Origin: Tuctoria greenei
Taxonomy: Eukaryota; Streptophyta; Magnoliopsida; Poales; Poaceae
Assembly (NCBI GenBank): GCA_036927565.1
Contig: JAYESD010000009.1
Coordinates: 148,946,929-149,010,928, forward strand
Reading direction: 5' to 3'
DNA length: 64,000 nt
In this document: positions 1-10,461 of the stretch, piece by piece
How the letters are laid out: each line of letters starts with the position of its first letter
Numbering within the stretch: the first letter of the stretch is position 1
Notes under the pieces: model-generated
Seen by the model: only the letters and a program-made list of their open reading frames with translations
Told to the model about the DNA's origin: nothing
Databases searched by the model: none
Translations under genes and position numbers: made by a program

Positions 1-1036
1 CTTCAGACATCTTCGGCTCCGGTACTGGAGCATCAGCCTCCGGCACCGTTGTCAGAGTACACCTTCAACTTCTGCCCCATGATCCAGCGCTACCAAGGGA
101 GCTTCCGGCGAGGAATCTGAATCCAAATCCACGACAGCTGGCGCATCGGGGATACAATGACTTCTGCCACCACTTGAGGAGGAGGCTTGGTGCTTGAAGC
201 CGGAGCTTCGGCATGTGCAGCCCCGGTCGTTGCGACAGACGCCGAAGTTCCTGACCCTTTCTTCGACACCTTAGAAATAAAGGGATGAGAAGATTAAAGA
301 CACAACAAAAACAAGATTAGCATTTTAAGGCGAGCACACGATGCTTACCTAGGGATGCTACCACCCCAGTCGCCTCGGAACCTCTTCTTATGAGGCCCGG
401 AGCCAGAGCCTACCAAGTCTGGTGAGACAACGACTTTGGACCTCAGTTGAGGACCACTTGAAGCAGCCGGAGTCCTCTCGGCAGGAGCTTCTCTTGGCTG
501 GGAAGAACTCCCGGGCTTGGAACTCTTAACCGGCACTAAAGCTGGCGTCGACTGCCTAGAGTTAGCGCCTCTTGAAGATGCCTGCGCTAGATAAGGTGCA
601 GCCGCAGAAGACCTCCTCCACCAGGGAGAAGGAGGGGTTGTAGAGGGAGCAGCCCTGACAGACCGCCCATCAGCATGCTTCAGCTTCCTCTTCCGGCTGG
701 AGGGTTCGGCTGGCTCTTTTCCCTTGTCGATGTCTTCAACCCTCCGGTTCGGGGCGGAGGCAGTCCCTCCATCGGAAGCTCCGGGGATTACCACCCTGGA
801 GGTCGGATGCCTCTCCACCTCACCAAGGTCATCAAGCGCCGATATTTTCCTCCGGAGCTCTCCGTTGAATTGTGGCTCCATGTTCATAGGAAGGAAAGCA
901 GCCGACGGAACCAAGTCGTGGCTGTCGATGTTTATCCCATGCTGGAATTTCTTGATATGAAGCTTCAAAGCTTCGTCATCCAAGTTGGACTTCAGACCAG
1001 TTTCAATCTAGTCGTCATCCGTCACGCTGTTGAGGG
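1..1036 (-). pseudogene. Antisense ORF (aORF) of T, 3' half
   Basis: This is the C-terminal half of the T aORF. It reads leftwards from the S1 insertion site and is rich in Ser, Pro, Ala and Arg, with a basic cluster (SSRKRKLKH) near 690-720 and another (HKKRFRG) near 370-390, as in the low-complexity tails of these proteins. An in-frame TAG at 1008-1010 interrupts it close to the insertion point. On the minus strand, CCTAG/GTAAGC at 349/348 and TTTCTAAG at 270 have the form of a 79-nt GT-AG intron (348-270). The stop that closes the ORF lies at the donor, so splicing would extend the protein into 269-1, which is open and again Ser/Ala/Pro-rich in one frame. The reading phase across the intron is not certain. 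The function of aORF proteins is unknown. Confidence 0.55.
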
Positions 1037-1041
1037 CCCAT

Positions 1042-2471
1042 TGTAAGGATCGAATGCCCAAGAGGGGGGGGGGTGAATTGGGCTTCTTTTCAAAAATTAA
1101 GGCAATAAAACTTAATTACTAAAAGCCCAATTCCCTAAGCAAACAACCAATGCATTCATGTGAATAGTAACTTTGCGATATACGAAATACATAAGTGTAA
1201 GGGAGAGGAAGAGAATGCAAACTCCCGAGGAGACACGAGGATTTATCTTGTGGTTCGGCAAGATCGTCAAGATCTTCCTACGTCCACGTTGTGGCACCCA
1301 CCAAAGGTTATAGCCACACCCAAGTCACCGAGACTAGGGATCTTCACTATTCTTCTCCGTTTGCCAACCTTGGCAAGGTGGAGCTCAAGCCTTGTACAAC
1401 TTGGATCCTCCGGGCTTCCACAATCGTCTTGGCAAGCTCCGGAAGTCACTCTCAGTTACAATCACCAAGGAACACTCCCTTACAGCTCTCACTACACTAG
1501 AGATTCCAATCACCAAGAATGGAGGCACACAAGCACTATCTCTAGCTAGTTCTAGCCTATCTCTTGGTGTGTAAGTGGTATAGATGATGTAGAAGTGATT
1601 GCTCAATGTCTTGAATGCTTGAGGATGTGTAGAGTATGTCTGGTAGTCAAGACTTGTCGAATAGACAGGTTGAAGGGGTATAAATAGCCAGCCTCCACGA
1701 AATAGCTGTTGGAAAAGTAGGCTGACATCACTGCTCTGCGAACACCGGATGATCCGATGTCCCCCCTTCAGTTATCATCGGTCAAATCCAAATTAGCTGA
1801 TGTCATTATGTCAGATATGACCGTTGTTAGACCGATGTTGCACTTGTCTTCTCATCGGATGATCCGGTGGCACTTCCTCCAGAATTGGTTCAAACTTGAT
1901 GCTTACTGGAGTGATTGACCGATGTGTTTAAGGTTGTACATCGGATGATCCGGTGCTACACTTGGTCGAAGGATATTACTTACTGTACTGATGGACTGAT
2001 GTAACATTGCCCTTAACATCGGATGATCCAGTGAGTACTTTGTTCTGAGGTCTTCTTCTTCTACTGAATCAACTCGACCGATATGGTGTTCTCTGGAAAC
2101 ATCAGTTGATCCAGTGAGTTGATTTTTTTTTGCTTCAAGTTGTTCTAAGTGATTCTTTTGTATTTTGCTCGATTGACCTCTTAGACATTTGTTGGAAATA
2201 TACTTCTGATGATTTTCAAGCATTGAGTGTTGTCAATTATGGTTGAATGACTTTGACATATGAGCTTTTACTTCTAGTCTTCATAACATTGATTGATCTC
2301 ATAAAATGATTGTTTAGGAGTCTCCAATGATCAGTAATTGATGTTCATATTCATATAGATTTCATTTGATTGAGTGATACGGGAGACCTTGCATCCACAA
2401 ATTCATTAGTAAAATCCAAAGGTTGTAATTAATCACCGAAACCGTACCTCATGGGGGCCTAGATGCTTTCA
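1042..2471 (-). repeat. S1 3' LTR
   Basis: This 1430-bp LTR starts TGTAAGGATCG and ends GATGCTTTCA on the plus strand and pairs with 20847-22267. In element sense (from 2471 down) it has a U3 block of five palindromic boxes at about 2116-1742, then TATTTATA near 1686-1679, then a C-run (G10 on the plus strand, 1064-1073) close to the U5 end. ORFs of 60-129 codons found here recur in the other LTR and show no protein-family features, so I read them as chance. Confidence 0.9.
1742..2116 (-). promoter_or_regulatory. S1 U3 array of CATCGG-ATGAT-CCGGTG palindromic boxes
   Basis: Five near-palindromic boxes of the form CATCGGATGATCCGGTG occur at 1742-1760, 1853-1869, 1939-1955, 2017-2033 and 2100-2116, mixed with single half-sites such as ACCGATGT. 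Each has the inner plan CGGA-N3-TCCG or a close variant. The array ends about 55 bp upstream, in element sense, of the TATA-like box at 1679-1686. It is repeated in the 5' LTR around 21540-21915. Upstream placement and dyad symmetry suggest transcription-factor sites; this is inference. Confidence 0.6.
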
Positions 2472-2874
2472 ATCTCCCCCTTTTTGGTGATTGATGACAA
2501 CACAACAAGTGAAGCATAATAGTAATGAATTTGATAATAGGATACTCAAGAAGATATGCAATGAGTATAAGGTTATCACACTTAAAACTTGAAGGCTCAA
2601 AACCGATCAATAACTCGAAAGCTCAATCGATGAATAACTCAAGAGAATAAGTGGTCATAAGATATAGATAGACACCAATAAGCTCAATCGATCAATAACT
2701 TAAGAGTACTCAATGAATACCAAAGGAGTAGCAAAAACACCAAAATACAAAAGATATAGATAAAATCGCCCTAAGGCTAGGACACTCCCCCTGAGGCTAA
2801 GCTATCCTCCCCCTGACTCTTCTCTAACTCTTCTCCCCCTTTAGCATAAAGACACCAAAAATGAATCCGAGTAC
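2472..2874 (-). other. S1 3' untranslated region and polypurine tract
   Basis: The CCCCC/TTTTT tract at 2474-2485 on the plus strand is a purine run in sense directly against the 3' LTR, hence the primer site for plus-strand DNA synthesis. The rest is AT-rich and holds short imperfect repeats around 'GCTCAATCGATGAATAACTC' at about 2600-2710. No ORF is supported. Confidence 0.7.
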
Positions 2875-5055
2875 CTAAGAATCCTGAGTGCTCGGAGCAA
2901 TGACAAACTGGTCACCGTCGGGGGTGCTGTCGTCGGAGCTGCTGCCTGCTGCTGCGGCTGAGGCTGGAGTAGAAGTGGAGGGAGCTGTAGGAGCCGTAGG
3001 AGCCTCTGTCGGTGCCTACTGAGTCGGAGCTGCTGGCAACGGGGCACTGACAACGGATGCCGACATCTGCTGGAACAACATCGTAGCCGGCAGCGGAGAG
3101 TGGATTGGTGCGCCTGGAGCTAGTAGTGGAGACATTCTGATCGTCGGGATCGGCGTGGTCGGCAATGGAGATGCAGCTGGAGCAAGAACATGCGGGGGTG
3201 GAGCAAAGCCTTGCAGCTGCGACGGCAGGGCAATCCCGGTGTGGGTGTAGAGGTTGGTGATCAACCCCAGGATGCCCATCATCGCCTGTTGCGTCTGCTG
3301 CTGCTGGTCGAGGGAGCGCTGGTGCATCTGATCTATCAGCCCAGTCAGCCTGTCTGTGTCCTCTCGCCTCTCACGGGCGATCTGGCGCTGCATCTCCTGC
3401 TGCTGCTGCTGGAGCTCCAAAAGACGTGCTGCCTGCTCAGCTCGGGCCTGCTCAATTGCAAGCCGGTCCAGGCGCTGCTGCTCAACCATCTGCTGGAGGA
3501 GGGAGGTGAGCTCGGACGGCTGAGAGACCTGTGCCTCTGACACGGGAGGTGGAGTAGGAGGTGGCGTAGTCGAGCATCCAGCCTCCGTGTCGTGCTGCCT
3601 GGGTGAGGGAGGAGGTGGGAAGTACTCCTCAACGCTGTTATCCGTGTCGCTCTCGGACCATATATGCTGAGGGTCCTCACCCTGAGCCTCTGCTTGTGCC
3701 AGTCTCTCATCTTCCTTCTCCAGATCTAACCAATCCTTCTCGGATAGCCGAGCACGGACCTGACGCTCGACTAGACGGCCAAGGCGGCGGTCTCCAGGAG
3801 CTGGAGCACGGTAGTGGTTGAACCGTGTGACACTCTCGTCAGTGAGACTGTCACGCACGGCGGTCCCCTCAGGAGCAACCATGTGGAGAAAGTAGTTGAT
3901 CCAGTGACCAAATACTAGCTGCCTCATCATGCCAACTCCATCAGTGATCATGTCCTCCATCTCACATATGAGGGTGTCCACAATATCGAACTCCATCCCG
4001 TTCATGATGTAGAACAGGAGGGTCTGCTGCAGGCTGGTGAACCCCTCTAGGTATCCGGACCTCGACAATAGTGTGCGGCGCAAGGCAAGGTGCGCTGTGT
4101 GCGCAGCTGGAGTCAGTAGTGCCGGTACCCTCGGCTGGTCTGGAGAGAAAGACGGTGCAAACAGAGAGCGTATCTCCTCCAGTGGTGGTGCCACTCCTCC
4201 AGTGAGCGGCCTCCTCGGCGGGTATGCCTGTCCATACACTCTCTCGTGCAGGCAAGTGTCGTGGAGATCCACTCCTAGCAGCTGTGCCAAAGTCTGTCTC
4301 GTTAAGTGATGGTGCTGGCCCATGAACATGAAGTCTATAGATCTGCGACCCTCAGAGACGTAGAGGGTAGCGTAGAATACGCAGACCCAGTCCTCCACGT
4401 AGGCACTCCTCTCGTAGGACATCAGCTCCACCAGCCCTCTATACCTCTCAAAGTAGGGGCGTATCTCTGTCTCGGCTGCCAGGGCAAGCTGATCCCAATC
4501 CAGAAAGTTGTGCTGGAAGAGCTTATGGCCTCGGCGTCTATAGGTCTCGTATAGCGACGCCTGTGTCAAGGTCCAAAAGCGGCTGTCCACAAGTGACTCT
4601 CTGGGACGAGGGAACCACTCTTCAAGTAGAATGTTCCATCTGAGCTTCCTAAGCTGCTTGGCCTTCATCTTTCTGTAATCCATCAGCCGGACACCCTCAC
4701 CAACACGGACGTTGGTGTCCATCTCATAGACGGCTCTCTGGGCCGCCTTGTCCTCTCGAAGATCGACAGCTGATGGTCTCGAACGTGGTACTGCCGCGGA
4801 ATGACCCCCACGGGTCCTGGCTGAGCGCCGGCGAACAAGCGGCATTTCCGGCTCTTCTTCTTCCTCGGACTCATCCGACACGGGAGGCTGCCTCTGACGA
4901 GCCTCGCGGATCCTCAATGATCCTCCTCGGCCACGCTCTCGCTCCTCGGCGGCGCGAGCGGCCATCAAAGCCTTCTTTTCTTCCTTCGACAACTTTTGCT
5001 TCTTTGCGACCAGCTCCGCAATGGCTTTGCCCTTTCCTTTCTTGTCACGAGCCAT
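2875..5055 (-). pseudogene. S1 extra ORF after pol (env-position protein, Athila ORF1-like domain)
   Basis: This long ORF sits between RNase H and the 3' LTR, the place of the env-like gene in SIRE-type elements. I start it at ATG 5055 (MARDKKGKGK), inside a frame open from 5088. It has a Lys/Arg-rich N-terminus, an acidic stretch (ESEEEEEPEM), a folded region of about 300 residues with the signature FYATLY...FMFMG...LTRQTLAQLLG, a Gln/Arg-rich coiled coil (QQQQQEMQRQIARERRE), and a Pro/Ala-rich tail. I see no signal peptide or transmembrane helix, so envelope function is not supported. A single TAG at 3016-3018 cuts the frame, which otherwise runs on to 2875 as Ala/Pro/Thr/Ser-rich protein. 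Similar folded regions occur in the extra ORFs of S2 and Athila here. Confidence 0.7.
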
Positions 5056-5502
5056 TGCGATGGGACAAGTGACGATGCGCGAGAACAAGGTTGTTGATTG
5101 ACAATGTCGGGCGCACGGTCGCGGCCGGGAACCCTAACGACGATGAGACGGCGACCATAGGGGAAGCACCACGGCGGCGCAGAGGGTGGCGGTGTGGCTA
5201 TGCTTGGGGCGGCGGTGGTGCACGGGAGGCAACGGTCGGCAGTGCTGGGTGGAGCAGAGGCGGCGGCAGTGGCGCTGGGGGAAGTGTGGAGCGGCGGCGC
5301 TGGAGGGGAGCGGCGGCGGCGGCGCTGAGGCCGGAGGACGGTGGCGGCAGTCGGAGGCGACGGCGGCCCGAAGGGGGCGGCGGCCGGAGGGCGGCGATGG
5401 CGTGAGGCAGGGGAGGCGTCAGGCGAAGGCGTCGGGGTCACGGAGAGAGAAAGTGAGGAGGCGGAGCGGCGTTTAAAAAGTGGGTCCCAAACCCTAGCTT
5501 AA
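5056..5502 (-). promoter_or_regulatory. Promoter-like leader in front of the S1 extra ORF
   Basis: Reading in sense from 5502: an AT-rich stretch, CTAGGGTTT (a telo-box type element) near 5498-5490, CTTTTTAAAC near 5480-5471 as a weak TATA-like box, then CT-rich DNA (CTCACTTTCTCTCTCC) and about 350 bp of GC-rich DNA up to the ATG at 5055. This order resembles a plant core promoter and 5' leader rather than pol 3' sequence. A Pro/Ala-rich ORF of 158 codons overlaps the ORF start in another frame (5441-4965) and looks like a by-product of the GC-rich composition. Confidence 0.4.
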
Positions 5503-5508
5503 AATTTA

Positions 5509-5781
5509 ACACCGGATGAACCGATGTTAAAAGATAGGAGCATCAGTCGAATAGCACAGTAAGGGTATTCAAAAAGGTACCGTTGACACCGGATGGTCCG
5601 ATGTTGAACTGATTTGCATCGGTGGAATTCGGCACAGTTCCAGAAATGTGAACATCGAATGGACCGATGTTTCTCAAAATGAACTCGTCGGTTGATTTGT
5701 CACACTGACTGAACTGACTCTTTGTATTTGAACACCAACTGATCCGATGATGGTCTGGCCTAAGCATCGGATAATCCGATG
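5509..5781 (-). promoter_or_regulatory. Second S1 palindromic-box array, upstream of the extra ORF
   Basis: Five boxes of the S1 U3 type recur here inside the element: ACACCGGATGAACCGATGTT (5509-5528), a GGATGGTCC version (5587-5605), ACATCGAATGGACCGATGT (5652-5670), and two more at 5733-5750 and 5764-5781. They lie just upstream, in sense, of the promoter-like leader of the extra ORF, as the U3 array lies upstream of the LTR TATA-like box. Confidence 0.55.
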
Positions 5782-6396
5782 ACTACAAAATAGCAACATC
5801 CCATATATGTCCTTTGACCAAACAAACAAACAATGAGAAACACATGTCTCAGGACCTTTTGGGCAACCCCTTACCCCTCAAAAATACTAATTGCCAATAA
5901 CTTGGCTAAGCCTTAAAGCAAATAGAACACCGAAGAAAATAGGGAGGAAATTATCCAAATAAAATGTAAGGCCCATGCTTTGTGAGCTAGAGGATGAAGC
6001 CTTCTATCTCTTAAAAGCATGTTCCTTTAGGCATTAACACACCTAACATTTTGTTCTTCCCACATCATATGAGTTGAGATATTGCATTTCAAACAAGTCT
6101 CTTTCTCCTGAGGTGGGTTCCCCTTTGTGAGAATCTACCGTATGCAATGCCAAACAATTTATAATGCAAGAAGTTTAACTATGAGTGAAAGTCTATATGG
6201 CAAGCATCATTCAAGGCATAAAATAGATCTATCTTGTCAAATTTGAACCTTTCAAAGGCATCTTCAGGGAGAGCCACTCTCCAAGCCTTGGGAAAACCCA
6301 AAAGAACCTCCATCCCAAGATAACCCTTGCTCACCCCTATCCTTTGAAAGTTAGACAAGATCTATATGAGATGCATTCTTACATGATTATAGCAAC
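5782..6396 (-). other. S1 spacer between RNase H and the second box array
   Basis: AT-rich DNA follows the RNase H stop with no supported ORF, no TATA box and no repeat that I can see. Confidence 0.6.
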
Positions 6397-6846
6397 TTAC
6401 ATGACGTTTGATGCATCTAGCACATTTAACTCACTTCTTAGCCTAGAAAAAGTTTTCTCATCAAGTGGTTTAGTGAAGATATCCGCCAATTGTTCTTCGG
6501 AACTAACACCTCGCAATGAGATGTCTCCCTTAGCTTCATGGTCCCTCAAGAAATGATGGCGAATATCAATGTGCTTAGTGCGGGAGTGTTGAACGGGGTT
6601 TTTAGCTATCTTAACCGCACTTTCATTGTCACAAAGGAGAGGCACACAACAAAGTTTAATACCAAAGTCCAAAAGGGTTTGTTTCATATAAAGAATTTGG
6701 GCACAACATGCACCGACCGTGATATATTCCACTTTCGCCGTGGACAAGGCGACGGAATTTTGCTTCTTGCTAGACCAAGATACTAGGGAACGCCCAAGCA
6801 AGTGGCACCCACCGGAGGTACTCTTGCGATCCACACGACATCCGGC
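6397..6846 (-). pseudogene. S1 pol remnant: RNase H C-terminal part
   Basis: The frame reads GCRVDRKSTSGGCHLLG, SLVSWSSKKQNSVALST, then CDNESAVKIAKNPVQHSRTKHIDIRHHFLRDH and ADIFTKPLDEKTF, the standard end of copia pol. The conserved STAEAEY motif reads STAKVEY, so one acidic residue is lost. Upstream, the frame is cut at about 6845 by integrase sequence of K1 in the opposite orientation. The join shares only a few bases (GCAA) between the partners. RT is missing altogether. Confidence 0.85.
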
Positions 6847-7399
6847 AAGTCCAAATAATTCGTGAAAACTTAAAGGCTGCCCAGTCTCGACAGAAAGGTT
6901 ATGCTGATAATAGGTGAAGGAGTTTGACTTTTGAAGTTGGAGATTTTGTATACCTCAAAGTGTCACCTATCAGAGGTCAGCGACGGTTTAACGTCAAAGG
7001 AAAACTGGCACCACGTTACATCGGACCATTCAAGATTCTGGACAAACGAGGATAAGTGGCATATCGACTTGAGCTGCCGACGTATCTCTCCGATGTACAC
7101 GACGTATTTCATATCTCCCAACTCAAGAAGTGTCTCAGGGTACCGGAAGAACAAGTGCCGATGGACGAGTTAGAACTTCAAGAGGATTTGTCCTATGTCG
7201 AGCAACCTATCAAAATTTTGGACATGAAGGAAAGGGTCACAAGGAATAAGAGGATCTGTTGGTGCAAAGTGCAATGGAAACACCATACGGAAGCCGAAGC
7301 TACATGGGAACGTGAAGAAGACCTGAAGGCAGAATTCCCTCATCTATTCTCCACGCTATCGAATCTTGTGGGCGAGATTCACTTTAAGGGGGGTAGGTT
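6845..7399 (+). pseudogene. Integrase C-terminal fragment of the lost K1 copy
   Basis: This piece is almost identical to 14465-15015. It covers the GPF/Y-type segment (FNVKGKLAPRYIGPFKILDKRG) and the chromodomain-like tail. GGATAAGTG at about 7051-7059 places a stop where the other copy has GGAGAAGTG. It ends with the same purine tract (AAGGGGGGTAGG) before the LTR, as an internal region before its 3' LTR should. Confidence 0.85.
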
Positions 7400-10192
7400 T
7401 GTAACACCCTAAATTTTCGCATCATGCATTGCATACAAGATCATTCATTAAACATTAATAGAGGAAAAGAAATAAAAATAGCCTAAAACTTGTAATAGGG
7501 AATAGTATAAAATAATAATAACAATATAAAAATATATATATATATGAACAAATTATATATAATATATATATATATAATAAAATGAATAAGATAAATAAGA
7601 TAAATAAAATATAAACAATAATATAATAATATATAAATAAAAAAATAAAAAAAGAAAGAAAAAAAGGAACCGCCGGCCAGGACCCCCGAACGGCCCAGCC
7701 AGTGCCCCAGCCCCGCCGCCTGCCGCGTGGCCCCGCAGCAGGGTCCCACGCGCGCTGGCCCCCAGCGCCTGGCCCCGGCCCCGCTCGCGCCACGCGGCCC
7801 CGCTCCCGCTGGCTCCCACGCGCCGCGCCGGCTCCCGACCGACACGATCCCGCGCGCCGACCGGCCCACGTGCGCCCGGGCCCCACCCCGCTGGCCACGC
7901 CCATCCCACGCACCGCGCCGCGCTCCCACGCCGCCTCCCAGCGCTCATCCCCCGCGCGCGCCCCGAGGCCCCAGCACCGCGCGCAGCGCACCCCGCCCCG
8001 ACCGGCCCCGACGCGCCGGGCCCCACCCGCACTGCAACTCCCACGCCCCGATCCCGCCCGATGTTCCCACTCGCCCACGCGGTCCCGCCGTCTATAAAAA
8101 CTACCATAGACTTCGTAGGTTTTTCCTAGACTCCAGAAGCGCTGCCGCCGGTACAGAAGGCAAAGGGAACCAGAGAACAGAGGGCTGCCGCCAGGGGAAG
8201 AAAAGGAAGAAAAAAAGAGGGGAAGAAGAGGAAGAAAAAGAGGAGGGTGCCGTCGTCCACCGGAGATCGTCGCCGTCGTCGTGCCGCCGGAGGACCTTGC
8301 GCATCTACTTCGTCTATGCATCGTCCCCATCCCACGATCGTCAAGCCGTCAGATCTACGGTAGGATTCGTTCCCGATGCGAATTTTAGCGACGTATTAGA
8401 TCTAATAGACGTAAATTGATTTTAGTTGCACCATAATTTTATTTTCAGCAGCATTAATCCACGTTAAAACCCCCGTAAACTCATATGAACACGTATGAAC
8501 TAGTTGCATCTAATTAATAAACAACCATAGTTAATTAATTATTGAATTGTGCATGCATGCATATCATCGCATGTTGATTAATGTGTGTGCATCATGTTGA
8601 TTGTATATGTTTTCTTGTATGTATGATCACGCGTAGAGGAACGTGCTCAAGAGGCCGCATATGAGGATTTCCAGAATCAAGACTTCGAAGCGCTTGAGCA
8701 ACCTTATCCGCCGGAACAAGGCAAGTGTCCTTGAAGCATATTGATCCTGTTTTAAAATAAATGTTTTGTTTGCAAAACTGCATGCTTGTGTCAATTTGAT
8801 GGGAATCCTATGGTAGGAAGTTTACTAGATTTGTTTAACCACCCTTGTCACCTGGAATTTATGGTAGAGAGTCGGGAAGGGTTTTTACCTTTTTGCTTCG
8901 CTTAATTAATTGGGATGGCAACAACACTACACATTTAATTATGTATTAATGATATTCTGGTTAATGTGAACTGGTCGATACGGTTTGGTAATGAGTGATC
9001 TAAGCAAGCCTGGTATGTGGATGGGTTGGATGTTATGGTGGTTTGCTTGCTTTAGATCTAAGGACCAGTTCATGCGAGAATAGGCCAGGACTACAGTGCC
9101 ACCACGAGGCCAAGTATGGGTGTGGCGTAGCTAATTAATTAGGGCTTTGCTAGTGCTGTTTGGACCATTGTGGATGCTCGGGGAAGGGGCAGTCGGATTG
9201 GGTTTGTTGATGATTGGCGGGACTACCCTGGGATCTGAATGGCTCAAGAGGGGGCCCTTGGTTGAAGATGTGCTCAGTTGGAGGCATCGCCACCGGTGAA
9301 ACCTCAGTGGGGTCTGAATAGACTAGTAATCCCTTTGTAAAGGCTATTTTGTGATCTCTTGGCCATACACCAAAGGAAGTGTAATTGGCATAAGGGAGGT
9401 TCTTTAGTCGCCGACGGGTGATGAAATCACAAACACGTGGGTAAAGTGGTACAAACTCTGCAGAGTATTAAAACTATCATGATAGCCGTGCTCCCGGTTA
9501 TGAGCGCCTGGATGACCTACATGATTAGAGGGAAATTGGGATTTGGGATGGTTATGGTTTGGTAATGGTTATGGTTGATATTATGATTATGGTTATGGAT
9601 GGAATTATGGTTTATGACATTGATTATGGTTATTGGTAATAGTGAATTATGGACAGGTATTATTATGGTCACATGGTTTATGATGGGTTTACTTCACATA
9701 AATATGATACATTGCTTTTCCAAATGGTTTTACTGTACTTTTCAGCACTTAGCCATTATTATTGTCGTCATTTGAATCAGCCACATGTCATACTTTCCAC
9801 ACTTGCTGAGTACGACATGTACTCACTCTTGCAATCCCCCCCCCAACAGTTGCAGGTCAGGATTGTGAGTTTAATGGCGATAATGCGGAGTTCTAGGCCA
9901 TGTCTACCGTCAGCTTTGCCTGTGGTGTTGCGTGGAGCTGCGCTATCCCTTTTGCTTAGTTTGCTTAGTTGCTTAATTAGTTTATTTCCGCTGCATTAGT
10001 TGAACCTGTCATTAATATTCATTAGAGCTTGTATCCGAGGATATAATGAATTATGTAATAAGAGTACTTATTTAATAATTTGAGTTGTGGTAATTATCTG
10101 TTTATCATGTGTGAATCACTCGTGTATGTGTGTTGAACATCCTGGGCACACATATGCGTTAGCTTGGTTCATTTTCGGAACCGGGCGTCACA
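7400..10192 (+). repeat. K1 LTR, left copy
   Basis: This LTR runs from TGTAACACCC to GGGCGTCACA over 2793 bp. The U3 part has an AT-rich run (about 7480-7660, with (TA)n) directly followed by about 430 bp of very CpG-rich DNA (7670-8100), a TATAAAAA box at 8093-8100, and a purine-rich leader (GGAAGAAAAAAAGAGG near 8200). The rest is AT-rich with repeats of 'ATGGTTATGG' near 9540-9640. ORFs of up to 291 codons in the GC-rich part on both strands are composition artefacts. Confidence 0.9.
8093..8100 (+). promoter_or_regulatory. K1 LTR TATA box (left)
   Basis: TATAAAAA follows the CpG-rich U3 and precedes a purine-rich leader; the same box lies at 15643-15650 in the other LTR. It marks the probable start of the genomic RNA some 30 bp downstream. 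Confidence 0.7.
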
Positions 10193-10461
10193 GATTGGTA
10201 TCAGAGCCAGGTTGACCGTAGGACGCAGCCTAGATATAATGGACACTTTAGAGCACATAGGAGCACTCAAGAATCGATGTATTTTTGCTCAGTGTGCTGT
10301 TTGCTATATATATTGTTTGCTTGTGTGCTTAATAGAGGATTTTGGGATGCTTTAGCATTGCCATGTCCACCTAGGCTAGTGTAGCTAGTGGTTTAGTTTC
10401 ATATCCCTTGATGCATTTAGTTGGGGACGTTTCTAAATTCTTACCTATTGCTCTCCTTCAG
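10193..10461 (+). other. K1 primer binding site and gag leader
   Basis: TGGTATCAGAGCCAGG at 10196-10211 matches the 3' end of initiator methionine tRNA and follows the LTR by three bases (GAT). About 250 bp of leader without a supported ORF follow, up to the gag ATG at 10462. Confidence 0.85.

Noticed and set aside
1160..1606. ORFs of 60-129 codons in the S1 LTR, repeated at 20962-21376
   Set aside because: The repeat is due to LTR duplication, the frames overlap each other and no protein family is recognisable.
4965..5476. Pro/Ala- and Gly/Arg-rich ORFs on both strands
   Set aside because: They are products of the GC-rich leader of the S1 extra ORF; no start context, conservation or domain supports them.
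7455..8419. Overlapping ORFs of 130-291 codons on both strands
   Set aside because: They lie in the CpG-rich U3 of the K1 LTR, are Arg/Ala/Pro/Gly-rich in all frames and recur in the other LTR (15064-15969); composition explains them.
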